A stretch of DNA of 64,000 bases from NCBI RefSeq assembly GCF_011058165.1, contig NZ_JAALEG010000006.1, forward strand, positions 1 through 64,000. Direction: 5' to 3'. The notes beneath the pieces were generated by a model that was not told the DNA's origin, searched no databases, and saw nothing but the letters and a program-made list of their open reading frames with translations. Positions 32,375 through 44,419 of this stretch are shown here, one piece after another. How positions within the stretch are numbered: the stretch's first letter is position 1; each line of letters starts with the position of its first letter. Made by a program: the position numbers and the translations under genes. This stretch comes from Rhodococcus aetherivorans. GTDB lineage: Bacteria > Actinomycetota > Actinomycetes > Mycobacteriales > Mycobacteriaceae.

Positions 32375-34075
32375 ATGACTCCAGCTGTTGCCGCGGGACT
32401 GCAGATCGGCCTGGTCGTTGCAGTCCTGGCGTTGGCCTACGTTCCACTCGGCGACTACATGGCGAGGGTGTACACGACCGACACCGACCTGAGGTGGAAG
32501 GACCTGCGGATCGAGTCCCTGATGTACCGGCTGTGCCGGATCGATCCGCGCGCAGAACAGACCTGGTACGGATACGCCGCGAGTGTGCTCGGTTTCTCGC
32601 TCGCGAGCGTGCTCTTGCTGTACACGGTGCAGCGACTGCAGGGTGTCCTGCCGCTCGGCCGGGACCTGGGTGGAGTGAGTCCGGCGGTGGCATTCAACAC
32701 CGCGGTCTCGTTCGTCACCAACACCAACTGGCAGTCCTACGTGCCCGAGACGACGATGAGCCCACTCACCCAGTCCGCCGGCCTCGCGGTGCAGAACTTC
32801 GTCTCGGCGGCGGTCGGCATGGCGGTCGCGATCGCCCTGATCCGCGGCCTGGTGCGCGTCGGGCGCGGCGGCGAGATCGGCAACTTCTGGGTGGACCTGA
32901 CCCGCGGCACCCTGCGGATTCTCTTGCCGCTGGCGTTCGTGATCGCGTTGATTCTGTTGTCCCAGGGCGTGATCCAGTCGTACCGCAGCGGCTTCTCCGC
33001 CACCGGACTGGACGGCAACGCGGTCACCACCGCGCTGGCGCCGGTCGCCTCACAGGAGGCGATCAAGGAACTGGGCACCAACGGCGGCGGCATCCTCGCC
33101 GCGAACTCGGCCCACCCGTTCGAGAACCCCACCCCCGTCACCAATATTGTCGAGATCCTCGCGATCCTGCTGATCCCGGTGACGCTGACGCGCACGTTCG
33201 GCACGATGATCGGCAACCGACGGCAGGGCCTGACCGTCCTCGGCGTGATGGCGTTGCTCTACGGCACCGTCCTGGCGGTGGCGCTGGCCGCCGAATCCGG
33301 CACGCGGGGCGTGGCGGCGAACGCCGCCGGCGCGATGATGGAGGGCAAGGAAGTCCGGTTCGGGATCCCCGGTTCGGTGCTGTTCGCGGTGTCGACCACC
33401 GGCACGAGCACCGGTGCGGTGAACTCGGCGCACGACAGCATGTCCCCGCTCGGCGGTGGGGCCGTCCTGCTGAACATCCTGCTCGGCGAGATCGCGCCGG
33501 GCGGAGTCGGCACCGGCCTGTACAGCATGCTGGTGCTCGCGGTGATCGCCGTGTTCGTCGGGGGCCTGCTCGTGGGGCGCACGCCCGAGTTCCTCGGCAA
33601 GAAGCTGCGCAGGCGCGAGATCACCCTTGCCGCGCTGGCGGTGCTGGTGATGCCGGCGCTGGTGCTGACCGGCACCGCGATCACCGTGATCCTGTCCACC
33701 ACCACCGGGTATCTCGGCAACTCCGGGGATCCGGGCACTCCGGGCGCGATCCACGGGTTCACCGAGGTGCTCTACGCCTATGCCTCGGCGTCGAACAACA
33801 ACGGCAGCGCCTTCGGCGGGCTGACCGTGACCAGCGACTGGTTCCAGTCCTCGCTGGGCATGTGCATGCTGCTCGGGCGGTTCCTGCCGATCGTGTTCGT
33901 CCTGGCCCTGGCCGGATCGCTGGCCGCGCAGCGTCGCACCCCGGCCGGTGCGGGCACGCTGCCCACCACCGGTGCGGCCTTCGCCGGGCTGCTCACCGGA
34001 ACGGCCGTCCTCGTTGCGGCTCTCACCTTCTTCCCGGCCCTCGCTCTGGGCCCCGTCGCGGAAGCACTGCATTGA
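32375..34075 (+). CDS. kdpA: K(+)-transporting ATPase subunit KdpA
   Basis: This 566-aa channel-like subunit binds and passes K+ in the KdpFABC P-type ATPase. About ten TM helices are visible, with four selectivity-filter-like loops: [16 protein letters not shown] (about 108), [20 protein letters not shown] (about 233), [20 protein letters not shown] (about 341) and [13 protein letters not shown] (about 471). Length matches the family. It is the first large gene of the kdpFABC-DE cluster and is probably induced at low external K+ or high osmolarity by KdpDE. Confidence 0.95.
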   Translation: MTPAVAAGLQIGLVVAVLALAYVPLGDYMARVYTTDTDLRWKDLRIESLMYRLCRIDPRAEQTWYGYAASVLGFSLASVLLLYTVQRLQGVLPLGRDLGGVSPAVAFNTAVSFVTNTNWQSYVPETTMSPLTQSAGLAVQNFVSAAVGMAVAIALIRGLVRVGRGGEIGNFWVDLTRGTLRILLPLAFVIALILLSQGVIQSYRSGFSATGLDGNAVTTALAPVASQEAIKELGTNGGGILAANSAHPFENPTPVTNIVEILAILLIPVTLTRTFGTMIGNRRQGLTVLGVMALLYGTVLAVALAAESGTRGVAANAAGAMMEGKEVRFGIPGSVLFAVSTTGTSTGAVNSAHDSMSPLGGGAVLLNILLGEIAPGGVGTGLYSMLVLAVIAVFVGGLLVGRTPEFLGKKLRRREITLAALAVLVMPALVLTGTAITVILSTTTGYLGNSGDPGTPGAIHGFTEVLYAYASASNNNGSAFGGLTVTSDWFQSSLGMCMLLGRFLPIVFVLALAGSLAAQRRTPAGAGTLPTTGAAFAGLLTGTAVLVAALTFFPALALGPVAEALH

Positions 34076-34137
34076 CGCCGGCGCCGCGACCACGGCTCGT
34101 CCTCCCGCCCCGCGGCGGAGATCACGGAGATACTTCG

Positions 34138-36228
34138 GTGACCATCGACCTTCATTCCCACCGGGAGACCATCGCCTCCCACCCGCATCGTGTCGGCGGG
34201 GGCGTGTTCAGCCCCCGTCAGCTGGCAGAGGCCCTGCCGGGAGCGATCCGCAAGCTCGATCCCCGGCATGTGGCGCGGAATCCGGTGATGTTCGTCGTGC
34301 TGGTCGGATCGGCGGTCGCCACCGTCGCGGCGATGGTCGAACCCACGCTGTTCGCGTGGTCGATCGCGGCGTGGCTGTGGTTCACCGTGCTGTTCGCCAA
34401 CCTCGCCGAGTCGGTCGCCGAGGGGCGCGGCAAGGCGCAGGCGGCGAGCCTGCGAAAGGTCAAGCAGGACACGACAGCCCGTCGCCTCACCGGTCCGGCC
34501 GCCGAGGAATCCGTATCGGCCACCGAGCTGCGCGTGGGCGATCTCGTCGTGGTGGAGACCGGTCAGACGATCCCCGGTGACGGCGACGTGATCGAGGGCA
34601 TCGCCACGGTCGACGAGTCGGCGATCACCGGAGAATCGGCGCCGGTGATCCGCGAGTCGGGTGGCGACCGATGCGCCGTCACCGGCGGCACCACCGTGCT
34701 CTCCGACCGCATCGTCGTGCGGATCACCGCACCACCCGGGCAGACCTTCGTGGACCGGATGATCGCTCTCGTCGAGGGGGCCGCCCGGCAGAAGACCCCC
34801 AACGAGATCGCCCTGAACATCCTTCTCGCGGCGTTGACGATCGTGTTCCTGCTCGCGGTCGTCGCGATCGGTCCGATGAGTGCGTACGCCGGCGCCGAGC
34901 AGGGACCGGTCGAGCTGATCGCGCTGCTGGTGTGCCTGATTCCCACCACGATCGGCGCCCTGCTCTCCGCGATCGGCATCGCCGGGATGGACCGGCTGGT
35001 GCAGCGCAATGTGCTGGCCATGTCCGGTCGTGCCGTCGAGGCGGCCGGGGACATCGACACCCTGCTGTTGGACAAGACCGGCACCATCACCTACGGCAAC
35101 CGGCGCGCCACCGCACTGCACCCCGCTCCCGGCGTCACGGATCTCGAAATGGCTTCTGCGGCAAGGCTGTCGAGCCTGTCCGACGGAACCCCCGAGGGGC
35201 GCAGCATCGTCGAGTTGTGCGCCGAGCGGTTCCACCTCGATCCGAGCCCGTCGGGCGCCGAGCGCTCCGCCGAGTTCGTCGCATTCACCGCGCACACCCG
35301 GATGAGCGGCCTCGACACCGCCGGAGACGCCGGCATCCCGGTCCGCATCCGGAAGGGCGCCGCCGACGCGGTGACCCGCTGGGTGGCCGAGCAGGGCGGA
35401 CGGATCCCCGAGGCGGTGAGCACCGTCGTCGACGACATCGCCCGCGGCGGCGGAACACCGCTCGTGGTGGCCCGATCCGACGATCGCGGCGCATCGGTGG
35501 TCGGCGTCGTCGAGCTGTCCGATGTCGTCAAGCCCGGCATGGCACAGCGATTCGCCCAGCTGCGGGCGATGGGCATCCGCACGGTGATGATCACCGGGGA
35601 CAACCCCCTCACCGCGAAGGCGATCGCAGCCGAGGCGGGGGTCGACGACTTCCTGGCCGAGGCGACCCCCGAGGACAAGCTGGCGCTGATCCGCTCGGAA
35701 CAGCAGGGCGGACGGCTGGTCGCGATGACAGGTGACGGTACCAACGACGCGCCCGCCCTCGCCCAGGCCGACGTGGGGGTGGCGATGAACACCGGCACCT
35801 CCGCGGCCAAGGAGGCGGGGAACATGGTCGACCTCGACTCCGATCCGACGAAGCTGATCGAGGTGGTCGAGATCGGCAAGCAGCTGCTCATCACGCGCGG
35901 GGCACTGACCACCTTCTCGCTGGCGAACGATCTCGCGAAGTACTTCGCGATCCTGCCCGCGTTGTTCAGCGGGATCTACCCACAACTGGCGGGGCTGAAC
36001 ATCATGGGGCTGGCCACCCCGCAGAGCGCGATCCTGTCGGCGGTGATCTTCAATGCCCTCGTGATCGTGGCGCTGATACCGCTGGCCCTGAAGGGTGTGC
36101 GGTACCGGCCGGCGAACGCGTCGTCGCTGCTGGGGCGGAATCTGCTCGTCTACGGCCTCGGCGGGGTGATCACCCCGTTCGTCGGGATCTGGCTGATCGA
36201 CCTCGTGGTGCGTCTGGGAATCGGGTGA
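34138..36228 (+). CDS. kdpB: K(+)-transporting ATPase catalytic subunit KdpB
   Basis: This 696-aa P-type ATPase subunit hydrolyses ATP to drive K+ uptake. Visible motifs are the actuator TGES (in [16 protein letters not shown]), the phosphorylated Asp in [13 protein letters not shown] (about 312), the KGAADAV nucleotide-binding stretch and the hinge [31 protein letters not shown] with [11 protein letters not shown]. Seven or so TM helices flank the cytoplasmic domains. The GTG start is supported by GGAGA 7 bases upstream. The KdpC start codon overlaps its stop (GTGA), so the two subunits are co-translated. Confidence 0.95.
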   Translation: MTIDLHSHRETIASHPHRVGGGVFSPRQLAEALPGAIRKLDPRHVARNPVMFVVLVGSAVATVAAMVEPTLFAWSIAAWLWFTVLFANLAESVAEGRGKAQAASLRKVKQDTTARRLTGPAAEESVSATELRVGDLVVVETGQTIPGDGDVIEGIATVDESAITGESAPVIRESGGDRCAVTGGTTVLSDRIVVRITAPPGQTFVDRMIALVEGAARQKTPNEIALNILLAALTIVFLLAVVAIGPMSAYAGAEQGPVELIALLVCLIPTTIGALLSAIGIAGMDRLVQRNVLAMSGRAVEAAGDIDTLLLDKTGTITYGNRRATALHPAPGVTDLEMASAARLSSLSDGTPEGRSIVELCAERFHLDPSPSGAERSAEFVAFTAHTRMSGLDTAGDAGIPVRIRKGAADAVTRWVAEQGGRIPEAVSTVVDDIARGGGTPLVVARSDDRGASVVGVVELSDVVKPGMAQRFAQLRAMGIRTVMITGDNPLTAKAIAAEAGVDDFLAEATPEDKLALIRSEQQGGRLVAMTGDGTNDAPALAQADVGVAMNTGTSAAKEAGNMVDLDSDPTKLIEVVEIGKQLLITRGALTTFSLANDLAKYFAILPALFSGIYPQLAGLNIMGLATPQSAILSAVIFNALVIVALIPLALKGVRYRPANASSLLGRNLLVYGLGGVITPFVGIWLIDLVVRLGIG

Positions 36229-36893
36229 CACTGATGGGATTCGGTAACTTCTTCGCAGGGTTGATGCGGCAGGCGCGGGCCGGCCTGCTGATGCTGGTCG
36301 CACTGACCGTGATCGTCGGAGTGGCCTATCCGGCGGCGGTGTGGGCGGTGGGACGGCTCGGTTCGGCGAGCGCCGAGGGCTCGCCACTGACCGACACGAA
36401 CGGTTGCGTCGTCGGCAGCCGGCTGATCGGCGTCGACCCGCAGGTCGCGCCCGGCGAGCCCGATCCGTTCTTCCACACTCGGGTCGTCGGCTCGGTCGCC
36501 GACGCAGACGCCTTTGCGCCGGGCGACCCGGCCGCCGCGCTGCCGTCCAACCAGGGCCCGAGCAGCGAGGTCCTGGCCGCCTTCGTCGACGAACGGCGTG
36601 CCGTGATCGCCGCGCGCGAGCAGGTGCCGCCGCAGGAGATTCCGGTCGATGCGGTCACCGGGTCCGGCTCCGGCGTCGATCCCCACATCTCCCCGGCCTA
36701 CGCCGCGGTGCAGGTGCCGCGGGTGGCGCGGGTCACCGGCATCCCCGAGCAGCGGGTCCGGGAGCTGGTCGCCGCGCACACCGAGGGCCGGCAACTCGGG
36801 TTCCTCGGCACCGAACGAGTGAACGTGCCCGAGGTGAACGTGGCGCTGGGACTGACCGCACCCGACTGCGACGGGGTCCCCTCGGGTGGATGA
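36225..36893 (+). CDS. kdpC: K(+)-transporting ATPase subunit KdpC
   Basis: This 222-aa subunit has a single N-terminal TM helix (about 18-38, [20 protein letters not shown]) and an extracytoplasmic domain with family motifs [31 protein letters not shown] and [11 protein letters not shown]. KdpC assists assembly and ATP binding of KdpFABC. It overlaps kdpB at its start and kdpD at its end. Confidence 0.94.
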   Translation: MTLMGFGNFFAGLMRQARAGLLMLVALTVIVGVAYPAAVWAVGRLGSASAEGSPLTDTNGCVVGSRLIGVDPQVAPGEPDPFFHTRVVGSVADADAFAPGDPAAALPSNQGPSSEVLAAFVDERRAVIAAREQVPPQEIPVDAVTGSGSGVDPHISPAYAAVQVPRVARVTGIPEQRVRELVAAHTEGRQLGFLGTERVNVPEVNVALGLTAPDCDGVPSGG

Positions 36894-39447
36894 TGGCGTC
36901 GTGACCGGTACTGCACGCACCGCCGCCCCCGAGGCGTCGCGCCGGGGGCGGCTGCGGATCTACCTCGGTGCCGCCCCCGGCGCGGGCAAGACGTTCGCCA
37001 TGCTGGGCGAGGCCCATCGGCGGATCGCCCGGGGCGGTGACGTGGTGGTGGCGATCGTGAACACGCACGGTCGTGCCCGCACCGCCGAACAACTGGCCGG
37101 CCTGGAGACCGTCCCGCCCCGACGGATCGGCTACCGGGACGCGGTGTTCGAGGAACTGGACCTCGATGCCGTGCTGGCCCGCCGGCCGGCCGTCGCCCTG
37201 GTCGACGAGCTCGCCCACACCAACGTTCCCGGCAGCCGCCACGCGAAACGGTGGCAGGACGTCGAGGAGCTGCTCGACGCGGGAATCGACGTGCTGTCGA
37301 CGGTGAACATCCAGCATCTCGAGTCCCTCAACGACGTGGTCGAACAGATCACCGGCGTGGTGCAGCGCGAGACCGTCCCCGACGACGTCGTGCGCCGCGC
37401 CGACCAGGTGGAGCTGGTGGACATCACCCCGCAGGCCCTGCAGCGGCGCCTGGCGCACGGGAACGTGTATGCGCCCGAGAAGGTCGATGCCGCGCTGCGC
37501 AACTACTTTCGGGAGGGCAACCTGACCGCCCTGCGCGAGATCGCCCTGCTCTGGCTCGCCGACCAGGTCGACCTCGCGCTCGCCAAGTACCGCGGCGAAC
37601 ACGCCATCACCGACACCTGGGAGGCCCGCGAGCGGGTCGTCGTCGCCGTCACCGGTGGGCCCGAATCGGAGACGTTGGTGCGCCGGGCCAGCCGCATCGC
37701 CGCCAAGGCGAGTGCGGAACTGATGGTCGTGCACGTCGTCCGCGGCGACGGGCTCACCGGCGTCTCGGCGCCGCAGATGGGGAAGGTCCGGACTCTGGCG
37801 GCGAGCCTGGGGGCAAGCCTGCACAGCGTCGTCGGCGACGACGTGCCCACCACGCTGCTCGACTTCGCGCGGGAGGTGAACGCCACCCAGCTGGTGCTCG
37901 GCACGTCCCGGCGCCCGCGGTGGGCACGCATCCTCGACGAGGGCATCGGGGCGGCGGTCGTCCGCGACTCCGGCAAGATCGACGTGCACATGGTGACCCA
38001 CGAGCACACCGCCCGTGGGCCGAGGATGGCGTTGCTGGGCCGCCACGAGCGGCGACTGCAATCCTGGATCGCGGCGTTCGTCATCCCCGTCGTCGCCACC
38101 GGCGTGATGGCGCTGATCGACCACTTCACGGGCTTCGAGGGCCAGCACACGCTGTATTTCGTCGTCGTGCTCGCCGTCGCGCTGTTCGGCGGAATCGGTC
38201 CGGCGATCGTCGCGGCCCTGCTGTCGGCCCTGCTGTTGAACTTCTTCTTCACCGAGCCGCGCTACAGCTTCACCATCGCCGAGCCGGCCAATTTCGTCAC
38301 CACCGTGGTGCTGCTCGTCGTCGCCGTGGCGGTCGCCGCACTGGTCGATGCCGCCGCGGCCCGGGCCCGCGAGTCCCGGCTCGCGTCCCAGGAGGCCGAA
38401 CTGCTCGCGCTGTTCGCCGGCGCGGTCCTGCGGGGTGCGGACCTGCCCCGGCTGCTCGAGAAGGTCCGGGAAACCTACGCCCAGCACGGCGTCAGCCTCG
38501 TCCGCACCGACCGGGAGCCGGCACAGGTCCTGGGGACGGCCGGGTCGGCGCCACCGACGTCGATGCAGGCCGCCGACACCGTCTGCGAGGTCGACGACAG
38601 CGCGTACGCCCTCCTGCTCGGTGGTCCGCAGCTGCGCGCCCGCGACCGCCGGATCCTCACCGCGGTGGCCGGACAGGCCGCCGGACTGGTCCGGCAGCAG
38701 GAACTCGCCGCCGAGGCCGCCCAGGCGTCGGCCCTGGCCGAGACCGACCGCCTGCGGCGGCTGTTGCTGTCGGCGGTGAGCCACGACCTGCGCACCCCGC
38801 TCGCTGCCGTCAAGGCCGCGGTGTCGAGCCTGCGCAGCACCGATGTCGCCTTCTCCCCCGAGGACACCGCGGAGCTGCTCGCGACCATCGAGGAATCCAC
38901 CGACCAGCTCACCGGCCTGGTGTCGAACCTGCTCGACTCCTCCCGGCTCGCGGCCGGGGTGATCACGCCCGTCCTGCAGCCGGTCTACCTCGACGAGGTG
39001 GTGCACCGGGCCATGGTCACGCTTTCGAGCGGCGGTTCGGACACCGCCCGCAACGTTCGCGAACGCATCGAGGTCGACGTCGACGACACCGTGGTCGGCG
39101 CGGACAGCGGGCTGCTCGAACGGGTCCTGGCCAATCTTCTCGACAATGCCCTGCGCTACGCACCCACCGGTCCGATCCGCGTCGGCGCCGGCACCTCCGG
39201 TGACCGCACCACCGTCACCATCGCGGACTGCGGTCCCGGACTCGCACCCGGCGACACCGGCAACGTCTTCGCCGCCTTTCCCCGCGCCGGGGACCACCGC
39301 AGCAGCCGCGGGGCGGGGCTCGGGTTGACCGTCGCCCGCGGATTCGCCGAAGCGATGGGCGGGACCGTCACCGCCACCGAGACACCCGGTGGCGGGACGA
39401 CCATGGTGGTCGAGCTCGCCGCCGCGCCGGCCAGGGTGCCGCGATGA
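36886..39447 (+). CDS. kdpD: sensor histidine kinase KdpD
   Basis: This 853-aa sensor has an N-terminal KdpD domain with Walker A GAAPGAGKT (about 29-37) and VDELAHTNVPGS, a universal-stress-protein-like domain (about 250-370), four TM helices (about 385-490), a GAF-like region, and a histidine kinase core: the phosphorylated His in SAVSHDLRTPLAAVK (about 631), N box NLLDNALRYAPTGP and G boxes DCGPGLAPGDTG and GAGLGLTVARG. It responds to K+ limitation and phosphorylates KdpE. The start is GTG 36886, overlapping kdpC; GTG 36901 is an alternative. It overlaps kdpE by ATGA. Confidence 0.95.
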   Translation: MDDGVVTGTARTAAPEASRRGRLRIYLGAAPGAGKTFAMLGEAHRRIARGGDVVVAIVNTHGRARTAEQLAGLETVPPRRIGYRDAVFEELDLDAVLARRPAVALVDELAHTNVPGSRHAKRWQDVEELLDAGIDVLSTVNIQHLESLNDVVEQITGVVQRETVPDDVVRRADQVELVDITPQALQRRLAHGNVYAPEKVDAALRNYFREGNLTALREIALLWLADQVDLALAKYRGEHAITDTWEARERVVVAVTGGPESETLVRRASRIAAKASAELMVVHVVRGDGLTGVSAPQMGKVRTLAASLGASLHSVVGDDVPTTLLDFAREVNATQLVLGTSRRPRWARILDEGIGAAVVRDSGKIDVHMVTHEHTARGPRMALLGRHERRLQSWIAAFVIPVVATGVMALIDHFTGFEGQHTLYFVVVLAVALFGGIGPAIVAALLSALLLNFFFTEPRYSFTIAEPANFVTTVVLLVVAVAVAALVDAAAARARESRLASQEAELLALFAGAVLRGADLPRLLEKVRETYAQHGVSLVRTDREPAQVLGTAGSAPPTSMQAADTVCEVDDSAYALLLGGPQLRARDRRILTAVAGQAAGLVRQQELAAEAAQASALAETDRLRRLLLSAVSHDLRTPLAAVKAAVSSLRSTDVAFSPEDTAELLATIEESTDQLTGLVSNLLDSSRLAAGVITPVLQPVYLDEVVHRAMVTLSSGGSDTARNVRERIEVDVDDTVVGADSGLLERVLANLLDNALRYAPTGPIRVGAGTSGDRTTVTIADCGPGLAPGDTGNVFAAFPRAGDHRSSRGAGLGLTVARGFAEAMGGTVTATETPGGGTTMVVELAAAPARVPR

Positions 39448-40124
39448 CCCGCATCCTCGTCGTCGACGACGAACCACAGATCCTGCGTGCGTTGCGCATC
39501 AACCTCGCCGCACGCGGGTACGAGGTGATCACCGCCGGCGACGGACGCTCCGCCCTCCGTGCCGCCGCCCAGCAGCATCCCGATGTGATCGTCCTCGACC
39601 TGGGCCTGCCCGACCTCGACGGGATCAAAGTGCTCGCCGGGCTGCGCGGCTGGTGCACGGCCCCCGTCATCGTCCTCTCGGCACGCACCGACGCCCTCGA
39701 CAAGGTGGCCGCCCTCGATACCGGAGCCGACGACTACGTCACGAAGCCGTTCGGGATGGAGGAGTTCCTCGCCCGCATCCGCGCCGCGGTCCGCCGGGCC
39801 GGCACCACCTCGGACACGACCGAACCGACGATCGACGCCGACGACTTCACCGTCGACCTCGTCGCGAAGAAGGTCACCCGCGACGGTGCACCGGTGCACC
39901 TGACCCCCACCGAGTGGGGGATGCTCGAGATGCTGGTGCGCAACCGCGGCAAGCTCGTCGGCCAACGGGAACTGCTCGAAGAGGTGTGGGGGCCGTCCTA
40001 CACGACCCAGACCCATTACCTGCGGGTGTATCTCACGCAGCTGCGCCGCAAACTCGAACCCGATCCTGCGCACCCTCGCCACCTGCTCACCGAACCGGGA
40101 ATGGGATACCGCTTCGAACCGTGA
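39444..40124 (+). CDS. kdpE: response regulator KdpE
   Basis: This 226-aa OmpR-type regulator has a receiver domain (about 1-115; acidic DDE pocket, phosphoacceptor Asp in [11 protein letters not shown] at about 52, Lys in VTKPFG) and a winged-helix DNA-binding domain (about 130-225; [16 protein letters not shown] and [21 protein letters not shown]). Phosphorylated by KdpD, it activates the kdpFABC operon. ATGA overlap with kdpD shows co-translation. A weak direct-repeat candidate site precedes the operon. Confidence 0.95.
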   Translation: MTRILVVDDEPQILRALRINLAARGYEVITAGDGRSALRAAAQQHPDVIVLDLGLPDLDGIKVLAGLRGWCTAPVIVLSARTDALDKVAALDTGADDYVTKPFGMEEFLARIRAAVRRAGTTSDTTEPTIDADDFTVDLVAKKVTRDGAPVHLTPTEWGMLEMLVRNRGKLVGQRELLEEVWGPSYTTQTHYLRVYLTQLRRKLEPDPAHPRHLLTEPGMGYRFEP

Positions 40125-40248
40125 AGCCACTCGCGCGGGACGAAGCGGGGCGGTCCGAGCAGCGCCGCCGGACGTCCGGCACGACGGATTCGTAACCAAA
40201 TCCCGGTTCCGAGCAGCACGACGTCCCGGGCGGCGCTACCGTCGACGC

Positions 40249-43200
40249 ATGTCAGCGGACGTTGCTGCGGCACCTGCGGCGCACCCCCACCTGCCTGCCC
40301 GGCCCCGCGGCCGCCTGAACTCGGTCCCGCACGTGGTGGGCCTGACCCTCGGGATCTTCGCCGTCGCGGTGGCGCTGTGGTCGATCTCCCCCACCCTGCG
40401 CTACTTCGTCCATACGCCACGGGAATACGTGGACACGTACCTGTTCGACGCGCCCGACACCAGCCTGTCGTACGCGCTGGTGCTCGGCCTGCTCGCGGCG
40501 GCACTGGCGAGCCGCAAGCGGATCGCGTGGTGGATCCTCACGGTGTACCTGGCCGGATTCGCGATCTACAACGGATTCGTGGCGGTGTCGGACCGCAGCA
40601 TCGACGCGGCGATCGGTCTGGTGCTGCAGGTCGCGGCGGTCGGGCTCCTGCTCGCGGCGTATCCGGAGTTCTACACGCGGGTTCGTCGCGGGGCGGTGTG
40701 GAAATCGCTGGGCGTCCTCGTCGCCGGGCTCGCCGTCGGCACCCTGATCGGGTGGGGGCTCGTGGAACTGTTCCCCGGCACCCTGCCGTCCGACGAGCGG
40801 TTGCTGTGGGCGGTCAACCGGGTGACCGCCCTGTCCCTGCTCGACAACGACCAGTTCAGCGGGCGCCCACACGGATTCGTCAACACCCTGCTCGGCCTGC
40901 TGGGGGCGCTGGCGCTGATCGCGGCGGTGATCGTGCTGTTCCGGTCGCAACGGGCGACCAACGCACTGACCGGGAGCGACGAATCCGCGATCCGGGGCCT
41001 GCTCGAGCGTGGCGGCGACGATTCGCTGGGCTACTTCGCGACCCGCCGCGACAAGGCGGTCGTCTTCGCGCCCAGCGGTAAGGCCGCGGTGACCTACCGC
41101 GTGGAGGTCGGGGTGTGCCTCGCCAGCGGTGACCCCGTCGGCAATCCGGAGGCGTGGCCGCACGCGATCGACGAGTGGCTCGCGCTCGCTCGGGGTTACG
41201 GCTGGGCGCCGGCCGTGATGGGTGCGAGCGAGGCCGGCGCCACCGCCTACCGCCGGGCCGGTCTGTCGGTACTGCAACTCGGCGACGAGGCCATCCTCCA
41301 CACCGCCGGATTCTCGCTCTCCGGCCGGGAGATGCGGCCCGTGCGCCAGGCCGTCTCGCGTGCCCACAAGCAGGGGGTGACGGTGCGCATCCGCCGGCAT
41401 CGGGACGTCCCCGAGGCGGAGATGACACTGGCGATGCGACGCGCGGACGAATGGCGGGACACCGAGACCGAGCGCGGATTCTCGATGGCCCTCGGGCGCC
41501 TCGGCGACCCGCTCGACGGGAACTGCCTGCTCGTGGAGGCGATGTCCCACGACGAGGTGGTGGCGATCCTGTCGCTGGTGCCGTGGGGGGCCGACGGCGT
41601 GTCGCTCGATCTGATGCGCCGGAACCCGCAGGCGCCCAACGGTGTCGTGGAGATGATGGTGTCGGAGCTCGCCGCCCGCGGCGGCGAGTTCGGGATCACG
41701 CGGATCTCGTTGAACTTCGCGGTGTTCCGCTCGGTGTTCGAGGAGGGCGCACGGATCGGCGCCGGTCCGGTGCTGCGGCTGTGGCGTTCGGTGCTCGTGT
41801 TCTTCTCCCGCTGGTGGCAGCTCGAGGCGCTGTACCGGTCGAACGTGAAGTATCAGCCCGAGTGGGCGCCGCGGTTCCTGTGCTTCGCGGACAACAGGGT
41901 GCTGCCCCGGGTCGGGATCGCGTCGGCGATCGCCGAAGGCTTCCTCACGCTGCCCAGCTTCGGCCGGGAACGAAGCGCCCGCCGCCACACCGGGACGCAG
42001 ACGTCCGCTCCCCCGGCGCTCGTCGAGTCCGGCACCCTGCACGACGACGGTGCCGCCCCCGACGTCGAGCCGGCACCGGAGTCGCGCACCGGTCCCCGGC
42101 GGCCGGAGCAGGTGCGGGTGCGGATGACGAAGCTCGAGCGACTCGTGGAGTCGGGCGTCGACCCGTACCCGGTGGCGAACCCCCCGTCGCACACCGCCGC
42201 GACGGCCGTCGCCGCACCCGAGGGCACCGCGGTGCGGATCGCCGGCCGCATCCTGCGGCTCCGGGACTTCGGCGGCGTGCTGTTCGCGGTGCTGCGGGAC
42301 TGGTCGGGCGATGTGCAGATCCTCGTCGACCGCGGCCGCGTCGGCGGCCGCCGCTTCGTGTTCGACCTCGGCGACCTCGTCGAGGTGAGCGGGGTGACGG
42401 GCCGCAGCCGCAGCGGCGAGCTCTCGGTGCTCGCGGAGGACTGGCGGCTGGACGGCAAGTGCCTGCACCCGCTGCCCGACAAGTGGCGGGGCCTGACCGA
42501 TCCCGAGGCGCGGGTACGCCAACGGTACGTGGACCTCGCGATCAACCGCACCGCGCGCCGGTTGCTCACGGCCCGCAGCGCGGTGGTGCGGTCGCTGCGC
42601 GAGCAGCTGCAGGCCCGCGGCTACCTCGAGGTGGAGACACCGATCCTGCAGCCCGTGCACGGCGGCGCCAACGCCGCACCGTTCACCACCCACATCAACG
42701 CCTACGACCTGGACCTGTACCTGCGGATCGCACCCGAGCTGTACCTCAAGCGCCTGTGCGTGGCGGGTATGGAACGGGTCTTCGAGATCGGCCGGGTGTT
42801 CCGCAACGAGGGCGCGGATTTCAAGCACAACCCGGAGTTCACGATCCTCGAGGCCTACGAGGCACACGCGAACTACGAGGTCATGCGGGTGCTGGCGCGC
42901 GAGTTGATCCAGGCCGCGGCCGTCGCGGCCCACGGACGCGAGGTGATCGTCCGGCCCGGCCCCGACGGGCGGCCCGTCGAGATCGACATCTCCGGCGAGT
43001 GGCCGGTGAAGACGTTCCACGGGGCGGTCTCGGAGGCACTCGGCACCGAGATCGACGCGCAGACCCCCGTCGAGGAGTTGCGCCGGCTGTGCGACGAGCA
43101 CGAGATCCCGTACAACCCCGAGTGGGACGCCGGCGCGACGGCGCAGGAGATGTACGAGCATCTCGTCGAATCCCGCACCGAGTTCCCCACCTTCTACACC

Positions 43201-43548
43201 GACTTCCCCACATCGGTCTCCCCGCTCACGCGCCCGCACCCGACGAAATCGCTCGTCGCCGCCAAATGGGACCTCGTCGCGTGGGGTATCGAGCTGGGGA
43301 CGGCCTACAGCGAGCTGACCGACCCGATCGATCAGCGTGCCCGGCTCACCGAGCAGTCGCTGCTCGCCGCGGGCGGCGACGAGGAGGCCATGGAGCTCGA
43401 CGAGGACTTCCTGCAGGCACTCGAGCACGCCATGCCGCCCACGGGCGGCCTCGGCATGGGCGTGGACCGGATCGTCATGCTGGTCACCGGCGGCAGCATC
43501 CGCGAGTCCCTCGCATTCCCCCTCGCCAAGCCGCGCGCTCGACGCTGA
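40249..43548 (+). CDS. lysX: bifunctional lysylphosphatidylglycerol synthase/lysyl-tRNA synthetase LysX
   Basis: This 1099-aa fusion protein is the actinobacterial LysX. The N-terminal part has six to seven TM helices (about 28-240). A cytoplasmic MprF-type GNAT-like transferase domain follows (about 250-560, with [11 protein letters not shown] and [19 protein letters not shown]), then an OB-fold (about 660-750) and a class II LysRS core (about 765-1095) containing [21 protein letters not shown] and [13 protein letters not shown]. It makes Lys-tRNA and transfers Lys to phosphatidylglycerol, reducing the negative surface charge and giving resistance to cationic peptides. The length is close to mycobacterial LysX. 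A parS site lies 7 bases after its stop. Confidence 0.95.
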   Translation: MSADVAAAPAAHPHLPARPRGRLNSVPHVVGLTLGIFAVAVALWSISPTLRYFVHTPREYVDTYLFDAPDTSLSYALVLGLLAAALASRKRIAWWILTVYLAGFAIYNGFVAVSDRSIDAAIGLVLQVAAVGLLLAAYPEFYTRVRRGAVWKSLGVLVAGLAVGTLIGWGLVELFPGTLPSDERLLWAVNRVTALSLLDNDQFSGRPHGFVNTLLGLLGALALIAAVIVLFRSQRATNALTGSDESAIRGLLERGGDDSLGYFATRRDKAVVFAPSGKAAVTYRVEVGVCLASGDPVGNPEAWPHAIDEWLALARGYGWAPAVMGASEAGATAYRRAGLSVLQLGDEAILHTAGFSLSGREMRPVRQAVSRAHKQGVTVRIRRHRDVPEAEMTLAMRRADEWRDTETERGFSMALGRLGDPLDGNCLLVEAMSHDEVVAILSLVPWGADGVSLDLMRRNPQAPNGVVEMMVSELAARGGEFGITRISLNFAVFRSVFEEGARIGAGPVLRLWRSVLVFFSRWWQLEALYRSNVKYQPEWAPRFLCFADNRVLPRVGIASAIAEGFLTLPSFGRERSARRHTGTQTSAPPALVESGTLHDDGAAPDVEPAPESRTGPRRPEQVRVRMTKLERLVESGVDPYPVANPPSHTAATAVAAPEGTAVRIAGRILRLRDFGGVLFAVLRDWSGDVQILVDRGRVGGRRFVFDLGDLVEVSGVTGRSRSGELSVLAEDWRLDGKCLHPLPDKWRGLTDPEARVRQRYVDLAINRTARRLLTARSAVVRSLREQLQARGYLEVETPILQPVHGGANAAPFTTHINAYDLDLYLRIAPELYLKRLCVAGMERVFEIGRVFRNEGADFKHNPEFTILEAYEAHANYEVMRVLARELIQAAAVAAHGREVIVRPGPDGRPVEIDISGEWPVKTFHGAVSEALGTEIDAQTPVEELRRLCDEHEIPYNPEWDAGATAQEMYEHLVESRTEFPTFYTDFPTSVSPLTRPHPTKSLVAAKWDLVAWGIELGTAYSELTDPIDQRARLTEQSLLAAGGDEEAMELDEDFLQALEHAMPPTGGLGMGVDRIVMLVTGGSIRESLAFPLAKPRARR

Positions 43549-43554
43549 GGCCCC

Positions 43555-43570
43555 GGTTTCACGTGAAACA
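43555..43570. other. parS: parS centromere site
   Basis: GGTTTCACGTGAAACA matches the bacterial chromosomal parS consensus TGTTTCACGTGAAACA at 15 of 16 positions, including the full 14-bp palindrome GTTTCACGTGAAAC. ParB loads on such sites near the replication origin. It is placed in the gap between lysX and the phosphatase gene. Confidence 0.85.
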
Positions 43571-43616
43571 CCGGGTCGACCGAGCGCGCGTTCGGTCGCC
43601 GTGGGATCGTGGTGAC

Positions 43617-44216
43617 GTGCAGCTTCTCCTTATTCGCCACGCCCTACCCGAGCTCGCGCGGGTCAGCGAGGGACGCGCCGACCCGTCGCTGACCGACGAG
43701 GGCCACGCACAGGCCGCGCGGCTGCCCACCGCGCTCGAGCCCTACCGCATCGCGCGGCTGTTCAGCAGTCCGCAGCGCCGCGCCCTCGAGACCGCGGCGC
43801 CGCTCGCCGAGATCCGGGGACTACCGATCACGCAGCTCGAGGGCCTGGCGGAGTACGACTACCACCTCGACCACTACATCCCGTTCCACGTCGCGCAGGA
43901 ACTCGCGCCGGATGCCGTGGCGCGCATCCGCGCCGGTCAGCTGCCCGATTTCGTGGATGCGGAGGAATTCCGCACCCGCGTTCTCGCCGCCACGCAGCAC
44001 ATCGTCGACACCTGCGACCACGGGGACACCGTCGCCGTGTTCGCCCACGGGGGCGTCATCAACGTTCTGCTCCAGGATCTGCTCGGGCTCGACCGGCCGC
44101 TGATGTTCCCCATCGAGTACACGTCGGTGACCCGCATCCTCGTCTCCCGTAACGGCGCCCGGCGGGCCGCATCGGTCAACGAGACCGGGCATGTGCGCGA
44201 CATGCTCCGCGTCTGA
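43617..44216 (+). CDS. histidine phosphatase family protein
   Basis: This 199-aa protein belongs to the phosphoglycerate-mutase-like histidine phosphatases. The catalytic motif reads LLIRHALPE (His at about 7). Partner residues are seen in LFSSPQRRALETAAPLAE and in the C-terminal VFAHGGVINVLL (His at about 143). The usual RHG is RHA here, a common variant. Substrates range from phosphosugars to nucleotide derivatives. GTG 43617 is used; the frame also extends upstream through parS, but that part is not coding-like. Confidence 0.85.
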   Translation: MQLLLIRHALPELARVSEGRADPSLTDEGHAQAARLPTALEPYRIARLFSSPQRRALETAAPLAEIRGLPITQLEGLAEYDYHLDHYIPFHVAQELAPDAVARIRAGQLPDFVDAEEFRTRVLAATQHIVDTCDHGDTVAVFAHGGVINVLLQDLLGLDRPLMFPIEYTSVTRILVSRNGARRAASVNETGHVRDMLRV

Positions 44217-44419
44217 ATCCGGACGGATGCCGGTAGTTCGTCGCAACCGGTGTGAAGCGGACGGGATCCGGGTATCGGTACGAGGTGGGCGGAGCCGCGA
44301 CGACGCAGGCTCCGCGAGGGCGCAGCCGACCGGGCGGTGAGTATCCGTCGGGGGCGACCGCTGGCCGGCGTCGACGATGCCGGGCCTCACGACCGAGATT
44401 CGACGAGCAGGAGATTGCC

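Noticed and set aside
40252-43428. A 1058-codon minus-strand frame opposite lysX.
   Set aside because: Same effect: biased composition with no motifs, while the plus strand encodes a complete LysX.
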